64,000 nucleotides of DNA from contig JAJYVF010000001.1 of the NCBI GenBank assembly GCA_021792135.1, positions 248,001-312,000 of the forward strand. Reading direction: 5' to 3'. Made by a program: the position numbers and the translations under genes. This DNA is from Acidobacteriota bacterium. GTDB lineage: Bacteria; Acidobacteriota; Terriglobia; Terriglobales; Acidobacteriaceae. Shown piece by piece: positions 17,282 through 29,870 of the stretch (position 1 is its first letter; the number at the start of each line of letters is the position of its first letter). The notes beneath the pieces were generated by a model, which was not told the DNA's origin, searched no databases, and worked only from the letters and a program-made list of their open reading frames with translations.

Positions 17282-19951
17282 ATGAACCGCCACTTCTTTT
17301 TCTGTCTTGTCGCCTCCGCACTGCTGATCCCGCCGCTGCCTGCGGCCACCATCACGCCTCTGCACAACGGCTGGCGCCTGCAATCGGCGTGCAAGCTGAG
17401 CGTCGCCGGCGAGGCTATCTCCTCAGCGGGTTTTTCCACCGAGGGCTGGATCTCCGCCACCGTGCCCACGACGGTGCTCGCCGCGCAGGTGGCGGCCGGC
17501 CTTCTGCCCGATCCTTACTTCGGCGATAACCTGCGCAAGATTCCCGGAACCTCCTATCCTATCGGCCGCAACTTCTCCAACCTGCCCATGCCGGCGGACA
17601 GCCCTTATCACTGTGGCTGGTGGTACCGCGATGAGTTCACCGCTCCCGCCGCGGCCGGGAAGGCCGCGCAATTCTGGCTGCACTTCGGCGGCATCAACTA
17701 CCGCGCCGATATCTGGCTCAACGGCCATCGCATTGCCGATTCGACCCGGATCGCTGGCGCCTATCGCACCTATGACCTCGACGTCAGCGGCGTTCTGAAG
17801 CCAGGGGGACGCAATGTGCTCGCCGTCGAAACCTTCGCTCCCACGGAGAAAGACCTCGGCGTGAACTGGGTCGACTGGAATCCCGCGCCCCCGGACAAGG
17901 ACATGGGCCTGATTGGCGAGGTCCACCTCGTCGGCACCGGACCGGTAACCCTGCGCTCTCCGCTGGCTGTCACCCACTTTCCCGGCGACGATCTCAGCAC
18001 GGCCGATCTGACCGTGTACGCGGAAGTGGAGAATGGAACCGACAATCCCGTCCAGGGCACCGTCTCCGGCTCCGCCGCCGGCGTGACCTTTGAGCAGCCG
18101 GTCCAGCTCGCCGCTCACGAACAGCGAACCGTCGTCTTCACACCGGAACAGTTCCCGCAGCTGCGCCTTCACAATCCAAAGCTCTGGTGGCCGCGGCAGA
18201 TGGGCGACCCGCATCTCGAACCGCTCACCATGCGCTTTCGCACCCAGAATCAGGTCAGCGACGAGCAAACCGTTCTCTTCGGAATTCGCGAAATCACATC
18301 CGAACTGACCGGCAAAGGCGCCCGCCTGTTTCGCGTGAATGGCAAGCCGATTCTCATCCGCGGAGGCGGGTGGTCGCAGGACATGATGCTTCGCCCCGAT
18401 CCCAAACGTCTGCGCGAGCAGTTCCAGATGGTGCGCGATCTGAACCTGAATACAATTCGCCTCGAAGGCAAGCTCGACACCGACGACTTTTTCCGGCTTG
18501 CCGACCAGAACGGCATCCTCGTAATGCTGGGCTGGTGCTGCTGCGACCACTGGGAACGCTGGAAGTCCTGGACGCCGGAGGACCTGACCATCGCGACTGC
18601 TTCTCTCCGTTCGCAGATGCTGCGCCTGCGCTATCACCCCAGCCTGCTGGTATGGCTCAACGGCAGCGACAATCCTCCACCGGCCAGCGTGGAGAGCGCG
18701 TATCTGAATGTGGAGTCGCAGACGCACTGGCCCAATCCCACCCTCTCCTCGGCTTCCTCCACCGCGACCACCGTCAGCGGCGAGAGCGGCGTCAAGATGA
18801 CCGGGCCGTACGATTACGTTGAGCCCAGCTACTGGTATGTCGATCACACCCACGGGGGCGCCTGGGGCTTCAATACCGAAACCAGTCCCGGCCCGGCCAT
18901 CCCCTCGCGCGCCAGCCGCGCGAAATTCCTCTCCGATCCTGATGCCTTTCCGGCTTCACCCGACTGGCAGCTGCACTACGGCGGCGGCGGATTCGAGACC
19001 CTCAGCGTCCTCGATGATGCCATGGATGCGATCTACGCCAGACCTGCTTCCGCCGCCGACTACACGCGTCTCGCGTCCACCATGGAGTACGACTCCGAAC
19101 GTGCCATGTACGAGGCGTACAGCCGGAACAAATACGATTCCACCGGCGTCATCCAGTGGATGCTGAATAACGCCTGGCCCTCGATGATCTGGCACCTCTA
19201 CGATTACAACCTTGAAGCCGACGCCGGCTACTTCGCTGTCAAAAAAGCCTGCCAGCCACTGCACATCCAGTACTCCTACGATGACCAGTCCATCGTGGTC
19301 GTCAACAGCACCTACCATCCGGCCGAAGGTCTGCATGCCACCGTCGACGTCCACGGCATCCACTGGAACGAGCTTTACCACGGCACGGCGGTCGTCAACG
19401 CGCCTGCCGACAGCTCTCAGCAGATCCTGCGCCTGCCCGGGACACTGTACAACGGCACTGAGCGGATCTTTCTCATCGATCTCACCCTCGCGGATCCTGC
19501 GGGCCACGTCGTAAGCCGCAACTTCTATTGGGTTCCCTACACTCTCACAAGCTTCGACTGGGGTGCGACTTACTACACCCATACCCCCGCTGAACGCTAC
19601 CCGGACCTGACGGCACTTACCCATCTGCCGCCCGCCACTGTCGCCGCCCATGCCGAGATGCAGACGACAGCGCAGGGTCGCGAGATTGTGCTCCATCTCG
19701 ACAACCACTCCGGCGCGCTGGCCTTCCAGGTCGAGGCGGCGGTGCGCACCCAATCCGGAGACCTGATCGCCCCGGTCCTGTGGTCGGATAACTGGATCGA
19801 GCTTGTCCCCGGCGAGTCTCGAACGCTCACCGCGCAGCTCCCGGACGACGCTCCGGCCAATCCCGTGGTGAAGGTGGGGGGATGGAATATCGAACCCGCG
19901 ACCCTGACGCCGACGACCGGGGCGGGCTCCGCCGGAGCGGACCAGCGCTAA
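17282..19951 (+). CDS. GH2 exo-beta-D-glucosaminidase (CsxA-like), secreted
   Basis: Glycoside hydrolase family 2 enzyme, predicted to remove glucosamine from the non-reducing end of chitosan oligomers. The signal peptide begins MNRHFFFCLVASALLIPPLP; the longer ORF from 17207 adds 25 residues before it and was not used. The GH2 sugar-binding domain (GWWYRDEF, FGGINYRADIWLNG) and Ig domains lead to the TIM barrel. The acid/base is Asp463 in WLNGSDNPPP rather than the Asn-Glu of most GH2 enzymes, and the nucleophile is Glu533 in FNTETSPGP. This Asp/Glu pair is the hallmark of CsxA (D469/E541). It ends ~889 residues later, matching the family. Beta-mannosidase is the main alternative. Confidence 0.88.
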   Translation: MNRHFFFCLVASALLIPPLPAATITPLHNGWRLQSACKLSVAGEAISSAGFSTEGWISATVPTTVLAAQVAAGLLPDPYFGDNLRKIPGTSYPIGRNFSNLPMPADSPYHCGWWYRDEFTAPAAAGKAAQFWLHFGGINYRADIWLNGHRIADSTRIAGAYRTYDLDVSGVLKPGGRNVLAVETFAPTEKDLGVNWVDWNPAPPDKDMGLIGEVHLVGTGPVTLRSPLAVTHFPGDDLSTADLTVYAEVENGTDNPVQGTVSGSAAGVTFEQPVQLAAHEQRTVVFTPEQFPQLRLHNPKLWWPRQMGDPHLEPLTMRFRTQNQVSDEQTVLFGIREITSELTGKGARLFRVNGKPILIRGGGWSQDMMLRPDPKRLREQFQMVRDLNLNTIRLEGKLDTDDFFRLADQNGILVMLGWCCCDHWERWKSWTPEDLTIATASLRSQMLRLRYHPSLLVWLNGSDNPPPASVESAYLNVESQTHWPNPTLSSASSTATTVSGESGVKMTGPYDYVEPSYWYVDHTHGGAWGFNTETSPGPAIPSRASRAKFLSDPDAFPASPDWQLHYGGGGFETLSVLDDAMDAIYARPASAADYTRLASTMEYDSERAMYEAYSRNKYDSTGVIQWMLNNAWPSMIWHLYDYNLEADAGYFAVKKACQPLHIQYSYDDQSIVVVNSTYHPAEGLHATVDVHGIHWNELYHGTAVVNAPADSSQQILRLPGTLYNGTERIFLIDLTLADPAGHVVSRNFYWVPYTLTSFDWGATYYTHTPAERYPDLTALTHLPPATVAAHAEMQTTAQGREIVLHLDNHSGALAFQVEAAVRTQSGDLIAPVLWSDNWIELVPGESRTLTAQLPDDAPANPVVKVGGWNIEPATLTPTTGAGSAGADQR

Positions 19952-19994
19952 CGGCCTGCGGCAGGAGTCGAGAGTTCGTGAAGTGCGTCCCTCA

Positions 19995-20048
19995 GGGGCT
20001 AAAGCCCCATTGATTATTGGGAATTTATGGCACGGCTGAAGCCGTGCC
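19995..20048. repeat. Paired-hairpin intergenic repeat (REP-like)
   Basis: Two hairpins lie side by side downstream of the glucosaminidase gene: GGGGCT-AA-AGCCCC (19995-20008) and GGCACGGCT-GA-AGCCGTGCC (20029-20048). The GGGGCTAAAGCCCC/GGCACGGCTGAAGCCGTGCC pairing looks like a dispersed acidobacterial intergenic repeat I recall, but copy number in this genome cannot be tested here and only one copy is in the window. It could also terminate the preceding transcript, though no T-run follows. The 380 bp gap from 19952 otherwise holds only the arsC promoter region. Confidence 0.5.
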
Positions 20049-20159
20049 CCTTCAAAACAGCGGACCGGGCCGGACTCTGATCGGCTCTGGCCCGGGCCGT
20101 GCAAAGGTCGCATGAATATCCCGCAGCCACTACAGGCCCGGGAAATCGATCCACGTATT

Positions 20160-20199
20160 GCATATATGCCTTGACACATATTTCCGCCCGGAATACATT
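20160..20199 (+). promoter_or_regulatory. Predicted arsC promoter with adjacent palindrome
   Basis: TTGACA (20171-20176), a 17-bp spacer and TACATT (20194-20199) form a good sigma70 promoter reading towards arsC, giving a leader of about 125 nt. The 10-bp palindrome GCATATATGC (20160-20169) abuts the -35 box and is a possible operator. No arsR gene is in the window. Confidence 0.55.
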
Positions 20200-20331
20200 C
20201 GTGTTAACGCATGCGACAGACGACAGCCTGGCGATGTTGACGGACAGCGCCTCCATCCGGAGCGCCACAGTCAGAGGTCGCTCCTGCGTCGAGCGGTTGC
20301 ATGCCGATCAGATTTGAGGAGCAGCACACTC

Positions 20332-20823
20332 ATGCCGAGTCCCTATAACGTCCTGTTCCTTTGTACCGGCAACTCGGCGCGATCCATTATGGCCGAAGCG
20401 ATTCTGAACCATAAGGGCAGGGGCCGATTCAGGGCTTATAGTGCGGGCAGCTATCCCTCCGGTCACCCGCGTCCTGAAGCACTCGCGCAGATTGCGTCTG
20501 CCGGCCTCTCAACGGAGGGCCTCCGCAGCAAGTCCTGGGACGAGTTCGCCGCCCCGCACGCCCCCACAATGGATTTTGTTTTTACGGTTTGCGACAACGC
20601 CGCCCGGGAAGTTTGCCCCGTCTGGCCGGGCCAGCCCATGACCGCGCACTGGGGCATCCCCGATCCCGCTGCCGCGAAGGGCAGTCCGGGGGAGATTGCG
20701 CGGGCATTTCGCGATGCGTTCGTGATCCTGGACCGAAGGATAGGTTTGTTTCTCGCGTTGCCGCTCAGTAGCCTCGACAGGCTCGCCATCAGGCACGAAA
20801 TCGATAATATCGGCCGCTGTTAG
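20332..20823 (+). CDS. arsC: Arsenate reductase, LMW-phosphatase-like type
   Basis: Reduces arsenate to arsenite in the cytosol so that it can be exported. The 163 residues have the low-molecular-weight phosphatase P-loop LFLCTGNSARS with nucleophile Cys11, and redox partners Cys87 (FTVCDNA) and Cys95 (EVCPVWPG). The GIPDPA segment is typical of thioredoxin- or glutaredoxin-linked ArsC proteins. The start is ATG 20332 with GAGGAG upstream; the ORF could extend to 20158 but that part resembles no ArsC. acr3 follows 24 bp downstream. The usual arsR repressor is missing, so regulation is by a distant gene or none. Confidence 0.93.
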   Translation: MPSPYNVLFLCTGNSARSIMAEAILNHKGRGRFRAYSAGSYPSGHPRPEALAQIASAGLSTEGLRSKSWDEFAAPHAPTMDFVFTVCDNAAREVCPVWPGQPMTAHWGIPDPAAAKGSPGEIARAFRDAFVILDRRIGLFLALPLSSLDRLAIRHEIDNIGRC

Positions 20824-20847
20824 TCAGAGCGTGTCAGGAGGACTCCG

Positions 20848-21933
20848 TTGAAAACCAAAAGCCGCCTTTCATTCCTTGACCGCTATTTGACGGCCTGGAT
20901 CTTCGGTGCCATGGCTGTCGGTGTGCTGCTCGGCTGGCTCGCTCCCGGAGTTGTACCGTTTCTCAACCGCTTCAGCGTCGGCACAACGTCCATCCCCATC
21001 GCTGCCGGCCTGATCCTTATGATGTATCCGCCCTTCACGCGGGTGCGCTACGAGGAGCTGCACGAGGTGTTCCGGAACAAGCGTGTCCTGGCGCTTTCGC
21101 TTGTGCAGAACTGGCTGATTGGACCGGTCCTGATGTTTGGCCTGGCCGTGATCTTCCTGCGCGGATACCCGCAGTATATGGCCGGACTGATCATGATCGG
21201 GCTTGCCCGCTGTATCGCCATGGTCATCGTGTGGAATGAACTGGCCAGGGGCGACACCCAATATGCCGCCGGTCTGGTTGCCTTCAATTCCCTCTTCCAG
21301 GTCTTCTTCTATTCGGTCTATTCCTGGGTATTCATCACCGTGCTGCCTGGCTGGTTTGGGCTGCGCGGCGCCGTGGTGAACGTCTCCATCGGAGAAATTG
21401 CCCGCAGCGTCTTCGTTTACCTCGGCGTCCCGTTCATCGCCGGATTTCTTACTCGCGCCATTCTCATTCGCGCCAAAGGCCGTGTGTGGTACGACAGGAG
21501 CTTCGTTCCACGGGTAAGCCCGATGACACTGGTAGCTCTGCTCTTCACCATCGTACTGATGTTCTCCCTGAAAGGCGGCTATATCGTGCGCCTGCCGCTC
21601 GATGTGCTGAGGATCGCCGCTCCGCTGCTGGTTTATTTCGTCCTGATGTTCCTCGTCTCGTTTTATATGGGCCGAAAGCTCGGTGCGGATTACTCGAAGA
21701 CGACCACCCTCTCCTTCACCGCCGCTTCGAACAATTTCGAACTGGCGATCGCGGTTGCAGTTTCGGTCTTCGGCATCGACTCAGGTGCGGCTTTCGCCGC
21801 GGTCATTGGGCCGCTGGTCGAGGTGCCTGTGATGATCGCCCTCGTCAACCTGGCGCTCTGGTTCCAGCGCCGGTATTTCGCAAACCCCACCGCAGGTGAG
21901 GTGGAAAGCGTCTGCCTCTCGACGGCTCGGTAA
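20848..21933 (+). CDS. acr3: Arsenite efflux transporter, ACR3 family
   Basis: Inner-membrane permease that exports arsenite. The 361 residues contain about ten hydrophobic helices with the ACR3 signatures [33 protein letters not shown] (the conserved Cys-containing helix needed for arsenite transport) and [20 protein letters not shown]. The length and the Cys motif separate it from the ArsB family. The start is a TTG at 20848, 7 bp after AGGAG. It forms a two-gene unit with arsC. The ~200 bp up to thiM (convergent) contain no gene. Confidence 0.95.
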   Translation: MKTKSRLSFLDRYLTAWIFGAMAVGVLLGWLAPGVVPFLNRFSVGTTSIPIAAGLILMMYPPFTRVRYEELHEVFRNKRVLALSLVQNWLIGPVLMFGLAVIFLRGYPQYMAGLIMIGLARCIAMVIVWNELARGDTQYAAGLVAFNSLFQVFFYSVYSWVFITVLPGWFGLRGAVVNVSIGEIARSVFVYLGVPFIAGFLTRAILIRAKGRVWYDRSFVPRVSPMTLVALLFTIVLMFSLKGGYIVRLPLDVLRIAAPLLVYFVLMFLVSFYMGRKLGADYSKTTTLSFTAASNNFELAIAVAVSVFGIDSGAAFAAVIGPLVEVPVMIALVNLALWFQRRYFANPTAGEVESVCLSTAR

Positions 21934-22129
21934 TGCACGGTTGCAACTTCTCCGGCCGCTGCCTGAGCACCCCGCCATCGAGGGGCGAATCCTGTTTGGG
22001 GGGATGAGAGCATCCTGATCTTCGACGGACAGGCATGCTCCGTATACCTTCACTGGTCTGTTCGACCGGCTACCCAAACGCCCGCAGCGGGATCTTTCCA
22101 TCTCCCGCGCAGCGCACCGGGCGGGTCTG

Positions 22130-22942
22130 TCAGAGCGTTTCCTGCACCATGCGCCCATCCTTACGAACAACTTCCTCCGTGAGCCCGGCCAGGGCGTCGA
22201 ACAGGTGCATCTGGAAGGTGCCAGGTCCCTGGGCGCGTTCGGCTGCGGCCTGGCCGGCCACGCCATACATCGCAAGCGCCGATGCCGCCGCCAAAACCGA
22301 GTCTTTCTCAACAGCGGCGCAGGCCGCGACGACAGAAGTCGCCATGCAGCCGGTCCCGGTCACCCGGCCCATCAGGGGATGGCCGTTTGCGATACGCAGG
22401 AGGACGCGCCCGTCTGTCACGATGTCCACAGCGCCCGTTACGGCAGCCACGCAGGAATGCCTGCGGGCCAGTGCCAGCGCGACCGCTGCCGCATCCGGGC
22501 TGGTGCCTGTTGCTTCGACCCCGCGGATGCTCGCGCCCAGCCCCGCCAGAGTCGCAATTTCCGCCGCATTGCCGCGCACCACAGCGATCGAGAGTTCGCG
22601 CAGCAATCTCTGGGCGCTTGCCGTGCGGAGTGTCGATGCGCCCGCCCCAACCGGGTCGAGAACAATCGGTATGCCTTTCTCGTTTGCCCTGTGGCCCGCC
22701 AGTAGCATGGCCTCCACCTGCTCCGGCCAGAGCGTGCCCAGGTTCAGGACCAGCGCGTCGGCCGCTCCGGCCATCTCCTCGACTTCTTCCCGGGCGTGCG
22801 CCATGACCGGCAGGGCACCGCAGCACAGCGTGATATTCGCGGTGATGTTCATGACCACGAAGTTGGTGATGTGATGGACCAGCGGTCGTCCGGACCGCAC
22901 AGCTGTCAGAATCTGTGCTGCCACCCTGGCTGGGTCGGTCAT
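22130..22942 (-). CDS. thiM: Hydroxyethylthiazole kinase
   Basis: Phosphorylates 4-methyl-5-(2-hydroxyethyl)thiazole in thiamine salvage; cytosolic, ribokinase-like fold. The 270 residues contain the ThiM start PLVHHITNFVVMNITANITL, the LVLNLGTL strand, IVLDPVGAGAS, VRGNAAEI (anion-hole region) and AVTGAVDIVTDG with MGRVTGTGCM near the catalytic Cys loop. It stands alone: thiD, thiE and a thiamine transporter are not adjacent. I read the upstream ~100 bp for a TPP riboswitch and did not find the conserved CTGAGA and ACCTGATCTGG elements. Convergent with acr3. Confidence 0.94.
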   Translation of the reverse strand: MTDPARVAAQILTAVRSGRPLVHHITNFVVMNITANITLCCGALPVMAHAREEVEEMAGAADALVLNLGTLWPEQVEAMLLAGHRANEKGIPIVLDPVGAGASTLRTASAQRLLRELSIAVVRGNAAEIATLAGLGASIRGVEATGTSPDAAAVALALARRHSCVAAVTGAVDIVTDGRVLLRIANGHPLMGRVTGTGCMATSVVAACAAVEKDSVLAAASALAMYGVAGQAAAERAQGPGTFQMHLFDALAGLTEEVVRKDGRMVQETL

Positions 22943-23046
22943 GGTTCGATCTCGGCATCCTTCCGGCAGGATACTGAATCCTGCGGCGGCAAAGCGTCCT
23001 TTCCGTTGCCTCGTTCGGCAATTTGCTCGCAGACTCCCGGCTCAAC

Positions 23047-23628
23047 TCACCTCTTTGAACCCACCACGAGCCAGGAGTAATGACCGATGCGCGATACATG
23101 GTTCACCTGAAAACCGGACCGCGACATCGTGTCGGCTGCCGCCAGTTCCGAAATGCGGTGATGAGGTGGAGGTCCGTGCTCCGGCTCCACGTCAGCGCGC
23201 CAGTCGAGAATCGCAATGTGGCCGCCAGGCTTCAGAATGCGGGCGGCTTCAGCGAGAACCGCGGCAAGATCGTCGAACTCATGCCAGACATTCGCCATGA
23301 AGACGAAATCACAGGCTTGCGACCCTATGCCGGTGGCAGAGGCTTCACCCTCAAGGCAATCGACGTTCTGCAGGTTTAACTCGGAGAGTTTGGCGCGGAT
23401 CCGGTCGAGCATTTCCGGTGCGACATCGACCGCAAATACGCGGCCCCGGCTGCCGATGCTGCGGGCGATGGGAACGGTAAAGTAGCCGGTGCCGGCTCCA
23501 ATGTCTGCCACCGTCCAGCCCGGTTTGAGACGAAGGACCGCAAGAACATCATCCGGAGGCAGCCATCGTCTGCGCTCGGGGCTATCGAGTTTGTGAGCCT
23601 GCGAGGGATGGAATCGGCGTTCGTGCAT
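23047..23628 (-). CDS. Class I SAM-dependent methyltransferase (UbiE/Methyltransf_11-like)
   Basis: Rossmann-fold methyltransferase of about 193 residues. Motif I is VADIGAGTGYFTVPIA. The acidic residue of motif II is in VFAVDVAPEMLD, followed by VFMANVWHEFDD and RILKPGGHIAILDW. The N-terminus MHERRFHPSQAHKLDSPERR has the HRLDDPER-like start of a bacterial subgroup often annotated only as methyltransferase; substrates are unknown. I chose ATG 23628 (GGGAG upstream) over the ORF start at 23673. It is the last gene of a - strand run after the RND operon, 38 bp after the 97-aa gene. No direct link to arsenic or thiamine is shown by sequence. Confidence 0.88.
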   Translation of the reverse strand: MHERRFHPSQAHKLDSPERRRWLPPDDVLAVLRLKPGWTVADIGAGTGYFTVPIARSIGSRGRVFAVDVAPEMLDRIRAKLSELNLQNVDCLEGEASATGIGSQACDFVFMANVWHEFDDLAAVLAEAARILKPGGHIAILDWRADVEPEHGPPPHHRISELAAADTMSRSGFQVNHVSRIGHYSWLVVGSKR

Positions 23629-23666
23629 GGCATTTGCTCCCGCGGGCAGAGGCCGCTCTCCTGATT

Positions 23667-23960
23667 TCAGCATGGGTTCCCGGATTCATCCGGATGGGGT
23701 GCGCACGGGCACCCCGGACTCCGGGTACGAAGGGCCTCAATCATACGGAGGCACAGCGGGCAGATCGCTCGCAGCCACCGCCGTGGCTCGCTGTTCGCCG
23801 GCTGCTGCTCCAGCGCCACCCAGGCCCGCAGAAGCGCAACGGCCAGGAGCAGGTCCGCGGCAGGCCGCTCCGCCTCCAGACGGAACATCTGCCGGTAGAC
23901 CTCATCCTTGAGCCGGTTGGCTGTACGTGCTGAAACCTGCTTCTGCGCCATAGCTGCCAT
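23667..23960 (-). CDS. Small hypothetical protein
   Basis: A possible 97-residue protein that I do not recognise. It has a helical N-terminus (ANRLKDEVYRQMFRLEAERP) and an Ala/Leu-rich stretch (AADLLLAVALLRAWVAL). Several Cys residues lie near the C-terminus (CPLC and CPC). It fits the gap between the DUF2892 gene (12 bp upstream) and the methyltransferase, with GGCGG just before the ATG. Support is positional only. The short length and lack of known relatives keep confidence moderate. Confidence 0.45.
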   Translation of the reverse strand: MAAMAQKQVSARTANRLKDEVYRQMFRLEAERPAADLLLAVALLRAWVALEQQPANSEPRRWLRAICPLCLRMIEALRTRSPGCPCAPHPDESGNPC

Positions 23961-23972
23961 CCGCCGGAAACT

Positions 23973-24175
23973 CTACCGCTTCACCGCGACCGCACAGGGC
24001 AGTCCCATCCACTTGAAAATGGTCATGGCCGGGCACCAGTTGGTAATACCAGACTGCAGCAGGTTCAGCCCCACGAAGGCTGTCAGCCACAGCCAGGCAG
24101 GCGAAACCCAGTAAGCAAGAGCCAGCGACGTCAGCACCACAACGCCGGCCAGCAGGCGAACCGCACGTTCAACGG

Positions 24176-24179
<4 letters not shown>
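23973..24179 (-). CDS. DUF2892 (YgaP transmembrane-domain-like) small membrane protein
   Basis: A 68-residue inner-membrane protein with two hydrophobic segments ([20 protein letters not shown] and [20 protein letters not shown]). The ending [14 protein letters not shown] matches the DUF2892 family (NLLQSxFTGFCPxxxxLKKLG). These modules occur alone or fused to rhodanese domains and are often found beside sulfur or metal genes; their function is unknown. The start overlaps the RND pump stop by 4 bases (ATGA), so it is translated with the efflux operon. Confidence 0.88.
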
Positions 24180-27411
<3,232 letters not shown>

Positions 27412-27415
<4 letters not shown>

Positions 27416-28518
27416 TGCTGGGCCTCAATCTGCTTTCCGGCCAGATCGCGGTCGCCCGGATTGTCCACCAGGTTCTCGCCCGGCGCAAGACCGGAGAGGA
27501 TCTCCACCTGATCCCCGTGCCGATTCCCGAGCGTCACGTATCGCAGCTGCGCAAGGCCGTTCTGATCCACCGCATACACGCATGCGAGCGATCCTCGCAT
27601 CACTACCGCCGACTGCGGCGTCAGCACCATCGACCTGGCCGCGCCGGGAAGGCCCACAGTCGCGTACATTCCCGCGTGCAGCCCTTTCGCCGATGGCAAA
27701 TCCACCTTCACAAGAAAGCTGCGGCTGGCGGGATCGGCGGCGGGAACGATCTCCGAAACCGTGCCGTTCAGGTCATCCGTGCTGAGCCCTTCAATCTCCA
27801 CCGGCAGCTTCATCCCCGGCCGCACGGTGCCGATCAGCGACTCATCCACCGTCGTATAGACCTGCAGCGGCCCGTCCCGGTCCACCTGGAGCAGCGGCAC
27901 TCCGGGAGCGGCAAGACTCCCGGGATCGGCCATCCGCGCCGTGACAATGCCGTCGAAGGGCGCGTGCAGTTCGGTATATCCAAGCTGCGTTTGCGCGCCT
28001 GCGACGGCGGCCTGGGCCTGTTTTCTCTGCGCCAAATACGATTCCACCCGCAGCTGTGCCGCCTCGGAGCGCCTCTGCACTTCATCGAACTCCTGCGGGC
28101 TCACGCTCTTTTCGTTCTTCAGGATCTGATATCGGGCCAGCGTCTCAGCCGCCAGCGATGCCTCGGACTGCGCGGCCATCTGCTGCTTCGCTGCCGCGCT
28201 TTCGGCGGCTTCGGCCTGGTTCACCGCCGAGCGCATCGCCGAGTCATCCAGCGTTACCAGCAGTTGGCCCTTGCGAACGCCATCTCCCGCCTGCACCAGC
28301 ACCTGGCGGATATGCCCCGGAACCTGCGGCGAGATCACCGCGGTCTCCCTGGCATGAAGCGTTCCCGTCGTGCGGATGATCTGCGGAACCTGCTCCGCCT
28401 CACTCTTCACGATATGTGCCTGCGCTTTGGGCGGAGGCGCGGCGGCGGGTGCTTCGCTGCGCGAGCATCCCAGCGGCAGCAGAGTGAGAAGAAGGGAGAT
28501 GGACAGGGCGGTTTTCAT
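27412..28518 (-). CDS. RND efflux periplasmic adaptor (membrane fusion protein), lipoprotein
   Basis: Links the inner-membrane pump to the TolC-like channel. The 368 residues start with a lipoprotein signal peptide: [12 protein letters not shown] gives a lipobox L-P-L-G-C with Cys ~18. The family layout follows: lipoyl-like half ([20 protein letters not shown], then [12 protein letters not shown]), an alpha-helical hairpin (~85-155), the second lipoyl half ([20 protein letters not shown]) and a beta-barrel domain. The stop overlaps the pump start and the start overlaps the TolC-like stop by 4 bp each, so the three subunits are translationally coupled. Confidence 0.93.
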
Positions 28519-29870
28519 TGCAGGCTCTCCGCGGAATCAGGTGTAAGTTGTCCCGTTGCGTACAGCAGCGCGGCGTACGCAACAGTATTTCCATAAGCGG
28601 CATGCCAGTAGTCGTTCTGGCTTTGCCGCTGCGCGTCTTCGGCGCGCAGCAGATCGGTCATCGTGGCGAGTCCCGCATCGTAGCGGTTGCGCAGGATCCG
28701 CAGGGCCTCCGCCGACTGCTCCATCGAGGCACGCGCCGTCGACACCATCCGCTCCGCGGTCTGGTGTCCGGTCCACGCCTGGCTCACGGCAAGGCGGATC
28801 TGATCCTCGGTGGACCGCTCCTGGGCTTCGGCTTTCTGCCGAGCCGCCTCGGCCTGCCTCAGCCGCGCGCGTTTGGCCACGGGAAAAATGTCCAGGTTCA
28901 GCTGGGCTCCGGCAACCCAGTTATTGCCGCCATTTCCAGCGAAAGTCTGGCGATCCATCTCCCAGTTGCCGTAGGCGCTGATCTGCGGAAGCAGATCCGA
29001 GCGCGCTGCCCTGACCTGCTGCTGCTGTGCTGCGGTCTGCTGCCGCAGGGCCTTCAGGTCCGGCCTGGCCTTGAGGCCACTGGCGATATCGTCTTCCAGA
29101 ACCCCGTCCGCAAAGCTCTTCACCTCGATAGGACTGAGAGCAGGTCGCGGAGAGGGCCGTGTGCCCATCGCGGCCTCCAGTTCCGCCCATGCATTGTCGA
29201 ATGCCCCCTGCGCTGCAATCAGCTCCTGCTGCCGCTCGGAAACATTGACCTGAGCCTGCAGCAGATCCGAATCGATGGCCAACCCCGCCTTCACCCGCGT
29301 CTGGGCGTCGTTCCGCAGGGCCTCCGCGGTCTGCTGCTCGTGCTGCGCCACCTCGATCTGCCGCTGCGCGTACAGCACCGCCTGGTAAGCCTCGACGACT
29401 CCGAGCACAACTCCCTGATTCACCTGGCTGCTCATCGAGACTGCGCTTTCTGCGCCCAGTTTGGCCCCCCGGATCTGCTGATTGGTTTCAAACCAGTTGA
29501 AGAGCATCCATGAACCATTGAACCGAGTGGCAAAGTTGCCGACCGGCGTGGGGCGGTTCAGCGAATCGAGCGAGAAATCGGTCTGGGTGAAGCGCTGCTG
29601 GCGGAGCTTGGTCCCGAACACATAGACCGGATCGTTGCCGCGCGAGATGTCTTCCGCAAAATTCAGGTGCGGCAGCAGCGCCGTTCGCGCCATCCCCACC
29701 CCGGCTTCCGCGGCATTCCGGTCTGCCTGCGCTGCCTCCGTCTGGGGATTATGTCCCAGGGCAAGATCGATTGCCTGCCGGAGCGTCAGCGTTGCCCCCT
29801 GCGCGAAACCAGCCATTGGCGCAACCGCCAGCAGCAGCGTAATCAACAACCTTCGAGGAACTTGCGCCAT
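28515..29870 (-). CDS. TolC-family outer-membrane efflux channel
   Basis: Outer-membrane exit duct of the tripartite pump, about 451 residues. The start at 29870 opens a signal peptide (MAQVPRRLLITLLLAVAPMA). The ORF extends 80 codons further upstream but that part is not protein-like for this family, so it was excluded. Two repeats of the OEP domain can be seen, each with long helices (LTLRQAIDLALGHNPQTEAA and TEDQIRLAVSQAWTGHQTAE) and the RYDAGLATMTDLLRAEDAQ segment typical of TolC-like proteins. First gene of the operon; any regulator is elsewhere. Confidence 0.92.
   Translation of the reverse strand: MAQVPRRLLITLLLAVAPMAGFAQGATLTLRQAIDLALGHNPQTEAAQADRNAAEAGVGMARTALLPHLNFAEDISRGNDPVYVFGTKLRQQRFTQTDFSLDSLNRPTPVGNFATRFNGSWMLFNWFETNQQIRGAKLGAESAVSMSSQVNQGVVLGVVEAYQAVLYAQRQIEVAQHEQQTAEALRNDAQTRVKAGLAIDSDLLQAQVNVSERQQELIAAQGAFDNAWAELEAAMGTRPSPRPALSPIEVKSFADGVLEDDIASGLKARPDLKALRQQTAAQQQQVRAARSDLLPQISAYGNWEMDRQTFAGNGGNNWVAGAQLNLDIFPVAKRARLRQAEAARQKAEAQERSTEDQIRLAVSQAWTGHQTAERMVSTARASMEQSAEALRILRNRYDAGLATMTDLLRAEDAQRQSQNDYWHAAYGNTVAYAALLYATGQLTPDSAESLQ

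Noticed and set aside
22943-23046. TPP riboswitch before thiM
   Set aside because: Read on the - strand, the conserved CTGAGA and ACCTGATCTGG-like elements are absent.
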